64,000 bases of DNA, taken from Vibrio rumoiensis 1S-45. Lineage in GTDB: Bacteria > Pseudomonadota > Gammaproteobacteria > Enterobacterales > Vibrionaceae. Within the stretch, counting starts at the first letter, position 1; every line of letters begins with the position of its first letter. Below the pieces are notes generated by a model. It did not search any database. It had not been told where the DNA came from and saw only the letters and a list, made by a program, of their open reading frames with translations. Positions 9,749-19,422 of the stretch are shown here, in pieces. Location of the stretch: positions 1 through 64,000 of the forward strand of contig NZ_AJYK02000017.1 of NCBI RefSeq assembly GCF_000286955.2, in the 5' to 3' direction. Made by a program: the position numbers and the translations under genes.

Positions 9749-10348
9749 TTACTGCCAGTTCCTTTGTTTAATTTGGGTCGACATGGTTTGTTGATGGGAA
9801 CCATCCAGTAATGACGCTGTAAGGGTAATAGTAATGAATGCAGAACTTACTGTGCTGCCTAGACCGGCTCCTGAAACATGAAAGCCATCCACATTTATTC
9901 TGTCATAATCGAGTAACGATAAGGTTGGAATACATACCGTTGTGATAGGGCTAGCTTCATTGCTGTTTTCACAAACTTTCAGTTTTGAATCTTCATACAA
10001 GAATGATGTTTGGGTATAAGTGTTATCTGGTGCTTTATAGGTATAAGCCACACTCGCTGAAGTGGTTTGGATAACACTACTTGCCCCAGACAGCATTAAC
10101 GATTGTCCTTCTACGCCATTAAATCCAGCCCTTTGACTATCTTCTTTGATATATCTAAGTGCCTCATTAATACTTTGTAGTACTAGTAATTTTTGACTTC
10201 TTTCTAATGCTAATTTTTGACCGGAAAGAAATACACTCCCTACCGCCATTAGAGCAATAATACCGATGGCAGAGGCAATCATTAACTCGATGAGTGATAT
10301 GCCTTTTTGGAACTTCAGCCTTCTCAATCTAACATTCTGGATAACCAT
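9749..10348 (-). CDS. pilW: Type IV pilus minor pilin PilW-like
   Basis: Prepilin with the processed N-terminus ISLIELMIASAIGIIALMAV after a Lys-rich leader ending KFQKG; Glu5 is present. About 199 residues. I set the start at ATG 10348 rather than at GTG codons upstream, because a perfect GGAGG (10357-10361) sits 8 bases before this ATG. The start overlaps the 3' end of fimT by 20 bases. The soluble domain is PilW-like by position and size; sequence similarity in this family is low outside the N-terminal helix. Confidence 0.82.
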   Translation of the reverse strand: MVIQNVRLRRLKFQKGISLIELMIASAIGIIALMAVGSVFLSGQKLALERSQKLLVLQSINEALRYIKEDSQRAGFNGVEGQSLMLSGASSVIQTTSASVAYTYKAPDNTYTQTSFLYEDSKLKVCENSNEASPITTVCIPTLSLLDYDRINVDGFHVSGAGLGSTVSSAFITITLTASLLDGSHQQTMSTQIKQRNWQ

Positions 10349-10862
10349 AAAATGATCCTCCGTCACCACAGACTCGAATTCGCCCTGTAATATTATGGAA
10401 TACTAAATTGAGGGTTTTATTGGCGTCGACATAAAAAGAAATACTTGATGATAACTTAGGCTTCCCATTAACAGGATCAAACTCTATTTGGGCCAGTGTG
10501 GCCGCCCCATTTGCCAATGGAAAATTCACAGTAATATTCTTAAAGGGCTTCCCACTTAACAACATAACCGCATTATTTTCCGCGCCCGATAATGTGGTGG
10601 TGGCTGTTGAAATCGTTCTTGTCGCCAAAACCCACTCGCCACTGTATGGGGTTCCAGTTTGCACTAGGTTTAACCATAGAGATTGATTACGCAATACCGC
10701 TTCCGATTTAGTCTGAACAAAGAAACCTTGCAGCTCTTCCGCTAATCGTTCCATTTTGGCTTTTTCACTGATCCCACTGAATGACGGAACGGCAGCCGCC
10801 AGCAAAACTGCTAGCACTACAATCGAAATCAGCATTTCAATTAACGTAAACCCTCGAGCCAT
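10329..10862 (-). CDS. fimT: Type IV pilus minor pilin FimT/GspH-like
   Basis: GspH/FimT family prepilin: leader MARG, then FTLIEMLISIVVLAVLLAAA with Glu5. FimT-type minor pilins have been linked to DNA uptake in competence pili. I prefer ATG 10862 (AGAGG 10 bases upstream), giving a minimal 4-residue leader; the frame stays open to a TTG at 10904, which would add MKNHDVTSCRGFWG, but that start lacks a good ribosome-binding site. First gene of the minus-strand minor pilin operon, divergent from the pilE-like gene. Confidence 0.85.
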   Translation of the reverse strand: MARGFTLIEMLISIVVLAVLLAAAVPSFSGISEKAKMERLAEELQGFFVQTKSEAVLRNQSLWLNLVQTGTPYSGEWVLATRTISTATTTLSGAENNAVMLLSGKPFKNITVNFPLANGAATLAQIEFDPVNGKPKLSSSISFYVDANKTLNLVFHNITGRIRVCGDGGSFYGYPEC

Positions 10863-10964
10863 TCCCCAAAAACCTCTGCAACTAGTTACATCGTGATTTT
10901 TCAACTTGAAGTGATGCTAACACTTATCAAAAATGGCATAAGTCTCTAACAGGAAGTAATAGAA

Positions 10965-11429
10965 ATGATTCGAACAAATCGATGCAAGAAGAGAGTTGAT
11001 AAACAAAAAGGAATGACATTGATCGAATTATTGATTGCAGTCGCGATCATTGGTGTTTTATCGGCAATTGCTTACCCAAGTTATCAAGATCATGTTTTGA
11101 AAAGTCATCGAGCATCAGCCATGACGGACATGATGAAAATACAATTGGCACTAGAACAACATCGAACTCAAAATGGCAGCTACGACTATACAATTGTCGA
11201 TAATACAACCGGTGAATGTGATTCTAACTTAGGCTGTCAGAATGATACTGATCGCTATAAATTATCGATTGTTTCTGGGGGCAGTGGTATTAACCTTTAC
11301 ACCATTAAAGCAACACCGCAATCCACAGTAGGCCAGACAAACGATAAATGTGGCACCTTAGCTATGAATGCAGCTTCTGTCGGTAGTGCGAAGAAAGACA
11401 ACGTAGAGGTTGATGGTTGTTGGAATTGA
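10965..11429 (+). CDS. pilE: PilE-like type IV minor pilin
   Basis: 154-residue prepilin: basic leader ending KQKG, processed N-terminus MTLIELLIAVAIIGVLSAIAY with Glu5. Two Cys pairs occur in the C-terminal domain (GECDSNLGC and CGTLA...DGCWN), compatible with the PilE disulfide loop. AGGAAG lies 8 bases before the ATG. It is divergent from fimT, across about 100 bases that must hold both promoters. In V. cholerae the equivalent gene next to dnaJ is a PilE-like minor pilin (VC0857, recalled). Not the major pilin PilA. Confidence 0.85.
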   Translation: MIRTNRCKKRVDKQKGMTLIELLIAVAIIGVLSAIAYPSYQDHVLKSHRASAMTDMMKIQLALEQHRTQNGSYDYTIVDNTTGECDSNLGCQNDTDRYKLSIVSGGSGINLYTIKATPQSTVGQTNDKCGTLAMNAASVGSAKKDNVEVDGCWN

Positions 11430-11438
11430 TCACGACAC

Positions 11439-11634
11439 ACTGAATATAGATCCCTGATAGCTCCTTCGCCGCTTCAGGGATGACAACTTTAAGAACGTAA
11501 TCAGGTTTATATCGACATCAAAAACCAAAGTCTGATAACGTTTTCCAATACCATAGGCACACGTTTTAACCGTCATTCCTGCCGAGCCTAAGCGAGAGCA
11601 GGAATCTACCCGCAACGTACTGAATATGATCCCT
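11439..11634. repeat. Probable dispersed palindromic repeat between pilE and dnaJ
   Basis: The segment is bounded by imperfect direct repeats ACTGAATATAGATCCCT (11439-11455) and the same with one base missing (11619-11634). Inside are two inverted repeats: ATCCCTGA / TCAGGGAT (11450-11457, 11474-11481) and ATTCCTGC / GCAGGAAT (11575-11582, 11598-11605). The GTCATTCCTGC...GCAGGAATCTA form is of the kind found scattered in many Vibrio and related intergenic regions (recollection). No coding potential. Confidence 0.5.
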
Positions 11635-11644
11635 ATAAAACAAC

Positions 11645-11672
11645 AAAGCCTCCAGTTCACTCTGGAGGCTTT
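11645..11672 (-). terminator. Terminator of dnaJ
   Basis: 11-bp perfect stem AAAGCCTCCAG / CTGGAGGCTTT with a 6-base loop, 32 bases after the dnaJ stop. The T tract is short on both strands. Confidence 0.75.
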
Positions 11673-11703
11673 GTCTATTCATACATAACTAGGAAAAATA
11701 CGA

Positions 11704-12846
11704 CTAACTAGTTAAATCATCAAAAAATTTCTTCACACCGTTAAAGAACCCTTCTGATTTTGGTTTATGCTTATTAGCAGTTTCACCATCAAACGATTCT
11801 TCTAATTCGCGTAATAACTCTTTTTGGCGTGAACTTAATTTCACAGGCGTTTCCACTACCAGTTTGCAGATCAAATCACCCACTGCGCCACTGCGTACGG
11901 ATTTCACACCTTTACCACGCATACGGAACATACGTCCTGTTTGCATCTCTGCTGGTACTTTTAGTTTAAAGCGACCATTAAGTGTTGGTACTTCAACTTC
12001 ACCACCTAGAGCTGCAAGCGTAAAGCTTACAGGTACTTCACAGTGTAGATTGTTGCCGTCACGATCAAAAATGTGGTGTCTACGTAAATGGACTTCAACA
12101 TACAAATCACCAGCGGGTGCGCCTTGCTCACCGGCTTCACCTTCTCCGCTCAAGCGAATGCGGTCACCAGTATCAACACCGGCTGGAATTTTAACATTCA
12201 GTGTTTTGTTTTTCTGCTTACGCCCTTCACCATGACAAGAATTACATGGGTCTTTGATGATCTTGCCTTTGCCATGACACGTTGGACACGCCTGCTGCAC
12301 TGCAAAGAAACCTTGGCGCATTTGTACTTGACCATGACCATGACAGGTACCACATGTTTGTGAGCTTGAGCCTGCTTTGGCGCCACTGCCATCACAAACC
12401 TCACACTCTGCTAGCGTTGGTATATGAATTTCTTTTTCACAACCACGTACTGCCTCTTCTAAAGACAATTCCATGTTGTAACGAAGATCTGAACCACGCT
12501 GCGCACGTTGACCGCCGCCACGACGGCCACCGCCAAAGATATCACCAAAAACATCGCCAAACATATCTTCGAAGCCGCCGCCTCCACCACCGAAGCCACC
12601 GCCTCCGCCGCCCATGCCACCTTGCTCAAAGGCTGCATGACCGTATTGGTCGTATGCTTGTTTCTTTTGCGGGTCAGTTAAAATTTCGTACGCTTCTTTA
12701 ACTTCTTTGAATTTTTCAGATGCATCCGCTTCTTGATTGCGGTCTGGGTGAAATTTCATCGCTAAGCGTTTGTACGCCTTCTTAATATCACGCTCTGATG
12801 CACCACGTTCGACACCTAATACTTCATAAAGATCACGTTTTGACAT
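11704..12846 (-). CDS. dnaJ: Chaperone protein DnaJ
   Basis: Hsp40 co-chaperone that delivers substrates to DnaK and stimulates its ATPase. J domain residues 1-70 with HPD at 33-35; a Gly/Phe-rich linker about 77-108 with long GGGGG runs; the zinc-finger domain carries four CxxCxGxG repeats ([32 protein letters not shown]); then the C-terminal substrate-binding domains. 380 residues as in the family (E. coli 376). It lies downstream of dnaK on the same strand but separated by about 290 bases with a strong hairpin, so its expression probably depends on readthrough. Confidence 0.98.
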   Translation of the reverse strand: MSKRDLYEVLGVERGASERDIKKAYKRLAMKFHPDRNQEADASEKFKEVKEAYEILTDPQKKQAYDQYGHAAFEQGGMGGGGGGFGGGGGGFEDMFGDVFGDIFGGGRRGGGQRAQRGSDLRYNMELSLEEAVRGCEKEIHIPTLAECEVCDGSGAKAGSSSQTCGTCHGHGQVQMRQGFFAVQQACPTCHGKGKIIKDPCNSCHGEGRKQKNKTLNVKIPAGVDTGDRIRLSGEGEAGEQGAPAGDLYVEVHLRRHHIFDRDGNNLHCEVPVSFTLAALGGEVEVPTLNGRFKLKVPAEMQTGRMFRMRGKGVKSVRSGAVGDLICKLVVETPVKLSSRQKELLRELEESFDGETANKHKPKSEGFFNGVKKFFDDLTS

Positions 12847-12924
12847 GCTCGGTTCACCAATTTCTTAGGCCAACAAGCAAAGCTCATTGGTATTGTATTT
12901 TTGACTATAGAAAAGCTATATCTA

Positions 12925-12984
12925 GCTAGATAATCCGATATACCCATTCAGGCTTAAACCTTTCAGTAGAAGTGATTATCTAGC
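12925..12984 (-). repeat. Long-range inverted repeat in the dnaK-dnaJ gap
   Basis: 11-bp perfect arms GCTAGATAATC (12925-12935) and GATTATCTAGC (12974-12984), separated by 38 bases. Located 80-140 bases upstream of dnaJ. It could form a stem in the dnaKJ mRNA or be a protein site; function unknown. Confidence 0.5.
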
Positions 12985-13040
12985 GGGACAAGGCTCAAAA
13001 ACTTGTTTGTCGCAAATTTACTATCTAGCAGATCGAAAAT

Positions 13041-13074
13041 TGCGGGCGTGAGAGTCAAACTCTAAACGCCCGCA
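13041..13074 (-). terminator. Hairpin after dnaK (partial terminator or attenuator)
   Basis: Stem TGCGGGCGT / ACGCCCGCA (9 bp) extended by AGAGT / ACTCT inside, loop CAA. On the minus strand it is followed by ATTTTCG only, a weak T tract. Lying between dnaK and dnaJ, it may set the DnaK:DnaJ ratio by partial termination or protect the 3' end of dnaK mRNA. Confidence 0.65.
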
Positions 13075-13139
13075 GTTTATTGTTAGCCACTTTTCACCGC
13101 AATGAAGAGTGGCTGACTCGACTCACTAATCATGATTGA

Positions 13140-15044
13140 TTATTTTTTGTCTTCGTCTTTAACTTCTTCAAACTCAGCGTCGACTACATCGTCTTCAGGT
13201 TTAGCTTGTTCGCCACCTTCAGCTTGCTGTGCTTTTTGTTGAGCGATTTCCATCAGTTTTTGAGCAGCAGCTGCTAGCTCTTGAACTTTCTCATCGATAG
13301 CGGCTTTATCGTCACCAGACTTAACACGCTCTAGCTCACCAATCGCTTTTTCGATATTCGTTTTATCTTCATCTGGAAGTGCGTCACCTGCTTCTTCCAT
13401 TTGCTTACGAGTACCGTGAATCATTTGGTCAGCTTGGTTACGAGTAGTCACTAACTCTTCGAACTTTTTGTCCGCTTCTTTGTTAGCTTCAGCTTCTTGT
13501 ACCATTTTCTCGATTTCTTCGTCGCTTAAGCCACCATTCGCTTGAATCGTGATTTTTTGCTCTTTACCGGTCGCTTTATCTTTCGCAGACACGTTCAAGA
13601 TACCATCTGCGTCCAAGTCGAAAGTTACTTCGATTTGCGGCATACCGCGTGGCGCAGCGTTGATACCTTCTAGGTTAAATTGACCTAGAGATTTGTTGTA
13701 AGATGCTTGCTTACGCTCACCTTGCAATACGTGAATCGTTACTGCGCTTTGATTGTCTTCAGCAGTTGAGAATACTTGATTCGCTTTAGTTGGAATCGTT
13801 GTATTTTTCTCAATCAACTTCGTCATCACGCCGCCCATCGTTTCGATACCGAAAGATAGAGGAGTCACGTCTAGTAGAAGTACGTCTTTTACGTCACCCG
13901 CAAGAACGCCACCTTGAACCGCTGCGCCAACTGCAACTGCTTCATCAGGGTTTACGTCTTTACGTGCTTCTTTACCAAAGAATTCAGCAACTTTCTTCTG
14001 AACCATTGGCATACGTGTTTGACCACCAACTAGGATTACGTCAGTGATTTCGCTTACGCTTAGGTCTGCATCTGCTAGAGCAACTTTTAATGGCTCAAGA
14101 GAACGTTGAACAAGATCTTCAACTAGAGATTCTAGTTTAGAGCGTGTTACTTTTACGTTCATGTGCTTAGGACCAGTCGCATCTGCCGTTACGTATGGTA
14201 GGTTCACGTCTGTTTGTTGTGCAGAAGATAGTTCAATCTTCGCTTTCTCAGCCGCTTCTTTCACACGTTGCATAGCCAGTGGATCTTTTTTCAGATCGAT
14301 GCCTTGCTCGTTTTTGAATTCAGCAACTAAGTAGTTGATTAGGCGTGTGTCGAAGTCTTCACCACCAAGGTGTGTATCACCATTAGTAGAAAGAACTTCA
14401 AATGTTTTCTCGCCTTCAACTTCATCAATTTCGATGATAGAAATATCGAATGTACCACCACCAAGGTCATAAACCGCGATAGTGCGATCGCCACCTTGCT
14501 TATCAAGACCATAAGCAAGTGCTGCTGCTGTTGGTTCGTTGATGATACGTTTCACTTCAAGACCTGCGATACGGCCAGCATCTTTTGTTGCTTGACGTTG
14601 AGCATCGTTAAAGTAAGCAGGAACAGTAATAACTGCAGCCGTTACTTCTTCACCAAGGAAATCCTCAGCAGTCTTCTTCATTTTTTTCAAGATTTCAGCA
14701 GATACTTGAGGAGCAGCCATTTTTTGGCCTTTCGCTTCAACCCATGCATCACCGTTATCAGCCTTAATGATTTTGTAAGGCATGATTTCGATATCACGTT
14801 GAACTTCTTCGTCTTCGAAACGACGACCGATCAAACGTTTGATTGCGAACAATGTATTTTCAGGGTTAGTGACAGCTTGGCGTTTCGCAGGTTGACCTAC
14901 TAATGTTTCGCCATCTGTGTAAGCTACTACTGATGCTGTTGTGCGTTCGCCTTCAGCATTTTCAATTACGCGTGGTTTGTCGCCGTCTAATACCGCAACA
15001 CATGAGTTAGTTGTACCTAAATCAATACCAATGATTCTACCCAT
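13140..15044 (-). CDS. dnaK: Chaperone protein DnaK (Hsp70)
   Basis: ATP-dependent chaperone working with DnaJ and GrpE. The nucleotide-binding domain starts [17 protein letters not shown] and includes [13 protein letters not shown] and VGGQTRMP; the substrate-binding domain includes the loop region [14 protein letters not shown] and a helical lid; the tail ends [17 protein letters not shown]. 634 residues (E. coli 638). The frame extends to a TTG at 15059, but that codon overlaps the GGAG Shine-Dalgarno, and family members start at MGK/RIIG, so ATG 15044 is the start. A sigma-32-type promoter lies about 145 bases upstream. Confidence 0.98.
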   Translation of the reverse strand: MGRIIGIDLGTTNSCVAVLDGDKPRVIENAEGERTTASVVAYTDGETLVGQPAKRQAVTNPENTLFAIKRLIGRRFEDEEVQRDIEIMPYKIIKADNGDAWVEAKGQKMAAPQVSAEILKKMKKTAEDFLGEEVTAAVITVPAYFNDAQRQATKDAGRIAGLEVKRIINEPTAAALAYGLDKQGGDRTIAVYDLGGGTFDISIIEIDEVEGEKTFEVLSTNGDTHLGGEDFDTRLINYLVAEFKNEQGIDLKKDPLAMQRVKEAAEKAKIELSSAQQTDVNLPYVTADATGPKHMNVKVTRSKLESLVEDLVQRSLEPLKVALADADLSVSEITDVILVGGQTRMPMVQKKVAEFFGKEARKDVNPDEAVAVGAAVQGGVLAGDVKDVLLLDVTPLSFGIETMGGVMTKLIEKNTTIPTKANQVFSTAEDNQSAVTIHVLQGERKQASYNKSLGQFNLEGINAAPRGMPQIEVTFDLDADGILNVSAKDKATGKEQKITIQANGGLSDEEIEKMVQEAEANKEADKKFEELVTTRNQADQMIHGTRKQMEEAGDALPDEDKTNIEKAIGELERVKSGDDKAAIDEKVQELAAAAQKLMEIAQQKAQQAEGGEQAKPEDDVVDAEFEEVKDEDKK

Positions 15045-15189
15045 TAGAACATTCTCCAAAGAATTTCAGTTATTCAATTTTTGCTGTACCCAGCTTTTTC
15101 ATATCAATTAGATGGGGGCTCAGAATTGGGATTCAACCCTGTAAGCTAATTTGTTTTCCATTTCGCTATACGTTTTCTGTATGCTAAAT

Positions 15190-15217
15190 AGATAAGGGCG
15201 ACAAAATGCTTTTCAAG
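15190..15217 (-). promoter_or_regulatory. Sigma-32 heat-shock promoter of dnaK
   Basis: Minus strand: CCCCTTGAAA at the -35 (core 15211-15217), 13-base spacer, CCTTATCT at the -10 (15190-15197). This matches the sigma-32 pattern CTTGAAA-N13-CCCCATNT well at the -35 and moderately at the -10. The leader to the dnaK ATG would be about 140 bases. Confidence 0.72.
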
Positions 15218-15227
15218 GGGTTGAAAC

Positions 15228-15259
15228 AAAAAAAATGTCGAGTTTTTTAATACTCGACA
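15228..15259 (-). terminator. Rho-independent terminator of grpE
   Basis: 8-bp perfect stem TGTCGAGT / ACTCGACA followed on the minus strand by eight T residues. It lies 26 bases after the grpE stop and immediately upstream of the dnaK heat-shock promoter, so the two genes are transcribed separately. Confidence 0.92.
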
Positions 15260-15284
15260 CTTTTTATTTTGTTAACGAAAAGGA

Positions 15285-15899
15285 TTATTTCGCAACCATT
15301 ACCATTGCAGGGCGAATCACTCGTCCATTTAATTCATAACCTTTTTGCATCACGATCATCACAGTGTTCGATTCGTGATCTGGGCTTTCTTGCATGCCAA
15401 TCGCTTGATGCAGTTCAGGGTTGAATGCTTCACCTTCAGGGTTGATCGCCACTAAACCAAATTTCGCCACGGTATCAACAAAAGATTTGTGCGTCATATC
15501 CACGCCTTCTAGAATCGCTTTCACTGCTTCATCTTCTGGATTGGCTGCTTGAAGTGCACGCTCTAGGTTATCGATAACCGGTAACAATTCTTCCGCGAAC
15601 TTATTCAACGCATATTTACGCGCTTTATCGATTTCTTGTTCGCTGCGACGACGCATATTTTCAACTTCAGCTTTAGCACGTAATACTGAATCCTGCTGCT
15701 CTTTTACTTGCACTTGGCTTGCTACTAATGCCGCTTCAAGTTCTGCGACTAAAGAGCCTTCATTGTTCAGTTCTTCTTGTTCGTTCCAGTCAATATCGCC
15801 TTCACCACCGATAGTTTCACCGTCAAGAACATCTTCTACTTCAAGCACTTCGTCTGCTCTTAGTTCTTCTTCGTTTGGCTTATTTTGTTTATCTGTCAT
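15285..15899 (-). CDS. grpE: Nucleotide exchange factor GrpE
   Basis: Releases ADP from DnaK. 204 residues: acidic disordered N-terminus (about 1-50), long coiled-coil helix (about 55-100; [19 protein letters not shown]), and the C-terminal beta domain with NPELHQAIG and [25 protein letters not shown] Shine-Dalgarno precedes the ATG. It is divergent from nadK; the 151-base gap holds a strong sigma-32 promoter for grpE. Confidence 0.97.
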   Translation of the reverse strand: MTDKQNKPNEEELRADEVLEVEDVLDGETIGGEGDIDWNEQEELNNEGSLVAELEAALVASQVQVKEQQDSVLRAKAEVENMRRRSEQEIDKARKYALNKFAEELLPVIDNLERALQAANPEDEAVKAILEGVDMTHKSFVDTVAKFGLVAINPEGEAFNPELHQAIGMQESPDHESNTVMIVMQKGYELNGRVIRPAMVMVAK

Positions 15900-15984
15900 G
15901 ATATCTCCAAGAAATTAATCAACACCATACGCTTGGCCTAACGGAATCGGCACAAAATACTCGCATAGTTTTATACTTCCCTTA

Positions 15985-16012
15985 TTATGGGGACGAAGAT
16001 TTGTGATTCAAG
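15985..16012 (-). promoter_or_regulatory. Sigma-32 heat-shock promoter of grpE
   Basis: Minus strand: CTTGAAT (16006-16012), 13-base spacer, CCCCATAA (15985-15992). Nearly identical to the sigma-32 consensus. Predicted start about 75-80 bases upstream of the grpE ATG. Confidence 0.85.
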
Positions 16013-16050
16013 CGCAAAATGCACATCCTTAGTCAAAGAGTCGACATATT

Positions 16051-16935
16051 ATGCAAAAGCCTTTCAACGTCATCGCAATTATTGGTAAGCCACGCAATCA
16101 TAAAGCAGTGCAAACCCATAAAGAATTGTTTATTTGGCTAACCGAACAAGGCTATTCAGTATTGGTTGATGATCGCCTCATCGATATTTTAGATGAATTG
16201 CCAAAAGAAGTTTTCACCAGTTTAATCGACATTGGACAAGCTGCCGATCTTGCCATTGTGGTCGGTGGAGACGGTAACATGCTTGGCGCGGCAAGAGTGT
16301 TATCGCGTTTTGATATCTCTGTGATCGGTGTCAATCGAGGCAGTTTGGGGTTTTTAACCGATCTTAACCCCGAAGATTTTCATGGCTGTTTAGGGCGCGT
16401 ATTAAAAGGCCATTACTTAGTCGAAGAGCGCTTTTTATTAGAAGCGGAAGTACATCGTCATAATCAAGTCAAAAGCCACAATTCTGCATTAAATGAAGTA
16501 GTGCTTCACCCCGGAAAAATTGCCCACATGATTGAGTTTGAAGTGTACATTGATGATCGCTTTGCGTTCTCACAACGCTCTGATGGTTTAATTGTTTCAA
16601 CACCAACTGGCTCAACGGCGTATTCACTTTCTGGTGGCGGCCCCATTTTATCACCCAGTTTAAATGCCATTTCACTGGTGCCAATGTTTCCACATACCCT
16701 CTCAAGTCGCCCATTAGTAGTGGATGGCAATCGCAATATTAAGTTAGTGGTATCCCCTGATAATCGCGGAACTCAAGAAGTCAGTTGTGATGGGCAGATT
16801 TCTTTACCCGTCTCCCCTGGTGATGAGATTCATATATTCCAAAGCCCGAGTATTTTGAAGCTTATTCATCCAGAAGATTACAGTTATTACCATGTTCTTC
16901 GTAACAAGCTTGGCTGGTCGAGTAAGCTGTTCTAA
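16051..16935 (+). CDS. nadK: NAD kinase
   Basis: Phosphorylates NAD to NADP, the only route to NADP in the cell. 294 residues (E. coli NadK 292). Contains the diacylglycerol-kinase-like GGDGN motif at 72-76, the [10 protein letters not shown] segment, NEVVLHPG, and the glycine-rich [16 protein letters not shown]. Transcribed divergently from grpE, an arrangement shared by many gammaproteobacteria. A clear terminator follows. Confidence 0.97.
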   Translation: MQKPFNVIAIIGKPRNHKAVQTHKELFIWLTEQGYSVLVDDRLIDILDELPKEVFTSLIDIGQAADLAIVVGGDGNMLGAARVLSRFDISVIGVNRGSLGFLTDLNPEDFHGCLGRVLKGHYLVEERFLLEAEVHRHNQVKSHNSALNEVVLHPGKIAHMIEFEVYIDDRFAFSQRSDGLIVSTPTGSTAYSLSGGGPILSPSLNAISLVPMFPHTLSSRPLVVDGNRNIKLVVSPDNRGTQEVSCDGQISLPVSPGDEIHIFQSPSILKLIHPEDYSYYHVLRNKLGWSSKLF

Positions 16936-16986
16936 CCTACTGGATACTCGGGAACGACATTAATTGTGACTCGAAACGAGGAAGGA

Positions 16987-17023
16987 TGCCCTAATGATTC
17001 TGCGTTCATTAGGGCATTTTTTT
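16987..17023 (+). terminator. Rho-independent terminator of nadK
   Basis: 11-bp perfect stem TGCCCTAATGA / TCATTAGGGCA, 8-base loop, seven T residues, 52 bases after the nadK stop. Confidence 0.92.
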
Positions 17024-17052
17024 ATCAAAAATAAAAATTCACACAAAAAAAC

Positions 17053-17094
17053 TTTACTGTATAAAAAGCCAGTATATACTGTTTTTACATACAG
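17053..17094 (+). promoter_or_regulatory. recN promoter with tandem LexA boxes
   Basis: TTTACT (17053-17058) and TATACT (17075-17080) make a 16-base-spaced promoter. Two LexA boxes overlap it: CTGT-N8-CCAG at 17057-17072, inside the spacer, and a perfect CTGT-N8-ACAG with TA flanks at 17079-17094, over the expected start site. The boxes are 22 bases apart, two helical turns, allowing cooperative repression. E. coli recN also has multiple SOS boxes. Confidence 0.9.
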
Positions 17095-17124
17095 TAACTT
17101 TCATTATCTTTTAAAGGTGGGTTT

Positions 17125-18789
17125 ATGCTCTCTCATTTAAGTATTAATAATTTTGCGATTGTTAAGTCTTTGCAGCTAGAGCTTTTCAAAGGAATGACAA
17201 CCATCACCGGTGAAACTGGCGCAGGTAAGTCAATTGCGATTGATGCTTTAAGCTTATGTTTAGGCGGTCGTGCCGATAGCAATATGGTTCGTCCGGGCGA
17301 AGAAAAAACCGATATAACGGCGTCTTTTACTTTAGATGACAACATCAATGCCACTCGTTGGTTAGAAGATAATGAATTGCTTGAAAGCAGCGAATGTATT
17401 ATTCGTCGTATTATCACTAATGAAGGTCGATCTCGTGCGTTCATCAATGGTAACCCTGTGCCATTATCTCAATTAAAAGCGCTAGGCCAAACCTTAGTAA
17501 ATATTCATGGCCAACACGCTCATCATCAATTGATGAAGCAAGAGCATCAACTTACATTGCTCGATCAATATGCTGGACACCAACAGTTGATTCAAACTAG
17601 TAAAAAAGCCTATTCCGATTGGCGCCAATTGCAAAATCAACTCAAAACATTACGAGCCAATAGCCAAGATAATCTCGCCCAAAAGCAGTTATTAGAATAC
17701 CAAGTGAAAGAGCTAGACGAGCTCGCTTTGGCTGAAAATGAATTTGAAGAACTAGAACAAGAGCACAAAGTGCTTTCAAGCAGTGGGCAAATCGCGGTCA
17801 CTTGTCAACAAGCCATCAATGAACTTTATGAAGGCGAAGAAGTGAATGCATTAGGCCTACTAAATTCGGTCAGCCACTCGTTAGCAGAATTGGCGGAATT
17901 AGACCCTAAGCTATCCCATTTACCTACACTGCTCTCAGAAGCCATAATTCAGCTGGAAGAGACTAATTCAGAACTCCGCCATTATGCTGATAGTATCGAT
18001 GTTGATCCGGCAAGAATTGCAGAAGTCGAAGACAGATTCAGCAAAGTAATGACAACGGCACGCAAACACCACGTGCATGCGGAAGATCTATACCAGCATC
18101 ATCAAGAAATAAAAGCACAAATAGACGCATTAGATTGCTCAGAAGAAAAATTTGAGCAGCTTGAACAAAACGTAGCGGCTAAACATGATGTGTTCATCCA
18201 AGCTGCGGAAAAATTGAGTAAGAGTCGCAGTCGTTATGCAAAAGAGTTAAATAAACTGATTTCACAAAGCATGCATGAACTGAGCATGGAAAAAGCCCAA
18301 TTTTGCATTGAGGTGACCGCAGATGAAAAACACGCGGCACCACTTGGTATTGATAGCATTAATTTCCTTGTATCGACCAACCCAGGGCAGCCATTACAAG
18401 CGTTGGCGAAAGTCGCATCAGGTGGTGAGCTATCTCGCATTTCATTGGCGATTCAAGTTATTACTGCACAAAAAGTACAAACACCAAGCCTTATTTTTGA
18501 TGAGGTTGATGTTGGTATCAGTGGTCCAACTGCTAGTGTGGTTGGTAAAATGTTACGTCAATTAGGTGAATCAACCCAAGTATTATGTGTTACCCATTTA
18601 CCTCAAGTTGCTGGCAGCGGCCATCAACAATTGTTTGTCGCTAAGCAAACAAAAGCAGGTAAAACGGAAACTCGTATTCATCAACTCGATGAAGGCCAAC
18701 GCATTGATGAGCTTGCTCGTTTATTGGGTGGCAGTACCATTACTGAATCCACAAAAGCCAATGCGAAAGAGCTTTTAATAGCCGCCTAA
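17125..18789 (+). CDS. recN: DNA repair protein RecN
   Basis: SMC-like ATPase acting in recombinational repair of double-strand breaks. 554 residues (E. coli 553). Walker A GETGAGKS at 29-36; central coiled coils rich in Gln, Leu and Glu (about 150-380); ABC signature region [16 protein letters not shown]; Walker [16 protein letters not shown]; and [19 protein letters not shown] precedes the ATG. SOS control is read directly from two LexA boxes. Confidence 0.97.
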   Translation: MLSHLSINNFAIVKSLQLELFKGMTTITGETGAGKSIAIDALSLCLGGRADSNMVRPGEEKTDITASFTLDDNINATRWLEDNELLESSECIIRRIITNEGRSRAFINGNPVPLSQLKALGQTLVNIHGQHAHHQLMKQEHQLTLLDQYAGHQQLIQTSKKAYSDWRQLQNQLKTLRANSQDNLAQKQLLEYQVKELDELALAENEFEELEQEHKVLSSSGQIAVTCQQAINELYEGEEVNALGLLNSVSHSLAELAELDPKLSHLPTLLSEAIIQLEETNSELRHYADSIDVDPARIAEVEDRFSKVMTTARKHHVHAEDLYQHHQEIKAQIDALDCSEEKFEQLEQNVAAKHDVFIQAAEKLSKSRSRYAKELNKLISQSMHELSMEKAQFCIEVTADEKHAAPLGIDSINFLVSTNPGQPLQALAKVASGGELSRISLAIQVITAQKVQTPSLIFDEVDVGISGPTASVVGKMLRQLGESTQVLCVTHLPQVAGSGHQQLFVAKQTKAGKTETRIHQLDEGQRIDELARLLGGSTITESTKANAKELLIAA

Positions 18790-18844
18790 TTCACGGGCAC
18801 TTCACCAACAACGTGACATTTAAACCTAATTAAAACAACTCTAC

Positions 18845-18883
18845 CTTTAACCATTTAAGTCTATTTTTCTTAAATGGTTAAAG
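18845..18883. repeat. 15-bp perfect inverted repeat between recN and bamE
   Basis: CTTTAACCATTTAAG (18845-18859) and its exact complement (18869-18883) enclose a 9-base loop. No T tract follows on the plus strand, so it is not a classical terminator, although it lies 55 bases after recN and may block 3' exonucleases. The remaining recN-bamE gap shows nothing else. Confidence 0.65.
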
Positions 18884-19051
18884 CCATTTGCGATATAAAC
18901 CCTTCGTTTAAGGTGCTTTATACAAATTTTCTGCAACAAAACTCAAAATTTTATGTCTTATTTGCATCTTTAACACTGTGGGCTTTTACTTCTTGGCTGT
19001 GCTTGTTTATCATCGAGTCAGTTTATAGCCTCTAACTCAAAGAAAACTATT

Positions 19052-19417
19052 ATGCATTTTAAAAAGTGGATGGCGATTATCCCTTTAGTTTCAACCCTTT
19101 TATTGTCTGGCTGTAGTCTACTTGAGCCTTTGGTATATCGTATCGATATTGCTCAAGGTAACTATGTAGAACAACCGGATGTGGAAAAATTACGCATTGG
19201 CATGACCAAAGAACAAGTACGTTATGTTCTAGGGTCACCAATGTTGGTTCAAAATGGGTACCCAGACACATGGTATTACATTTATCATTTCACCCATGGC
19301 CATGATGATCCTGAGCAAAAAAACTTTATAGTGAAGTTTGATAGCCAATCACAGAAACTCGCGAGCGCCACCGGTGATTTTGATGTCAATCCAGATTTCA
19401 ATACACCATTAAACTAA
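19052..19417 (+). CDS. bamE: Outer membrane assembly lipoprotein BamE (SmpA)
   Basis: Small lipoprotein of the BAM complex that inserts beta-barrel proteins into the outer membrane. Signal peptide with lipobox LLSGC (lipidated C21); mature domain with [29 protein letters not shown] and DTWYYIYHF, the BamE family signature. 121 residues (E. coli 113). Monocistronic by appearance: recN ends 262 bases upstream, and rnfH converges from the other side. Confidence 0.96.
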   Translation: MHFKKWMAIIPLVSTLLLSGCSLLEPLVYRIDIAQGNYVEQPDVEKLRIGMTKEQVRYVLGSPMLVQNGYPDTWYYIYHFTHGHDDPEQKNFIVKFDSQSQKLASATGDFDVNPDFNTPLN

Positions 19418-19422
19418 TGACC

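Noticed and set aside
12198-12701. His-rich 139-codon plus-strand ORF and other overlapping ORFs inside dnaJ
   Set aside because: His-rich sequence is the antisense of the Gly-rich and Cys-repeat region of DnaJ.
14370-14903. 177-codon plus-strand ORF inside dnaK
   Set aside because: Antisense of a highly conserved coding region; Cys/Phe/Thr-rich composition typical of such shadows.
15045-15059. Five-codon N-terminal extension of DnaK starting at TTG
   Set aside because: The TTG overlaps the Shine-Dalgarno and all family members begin at [11 protein letters not shown].
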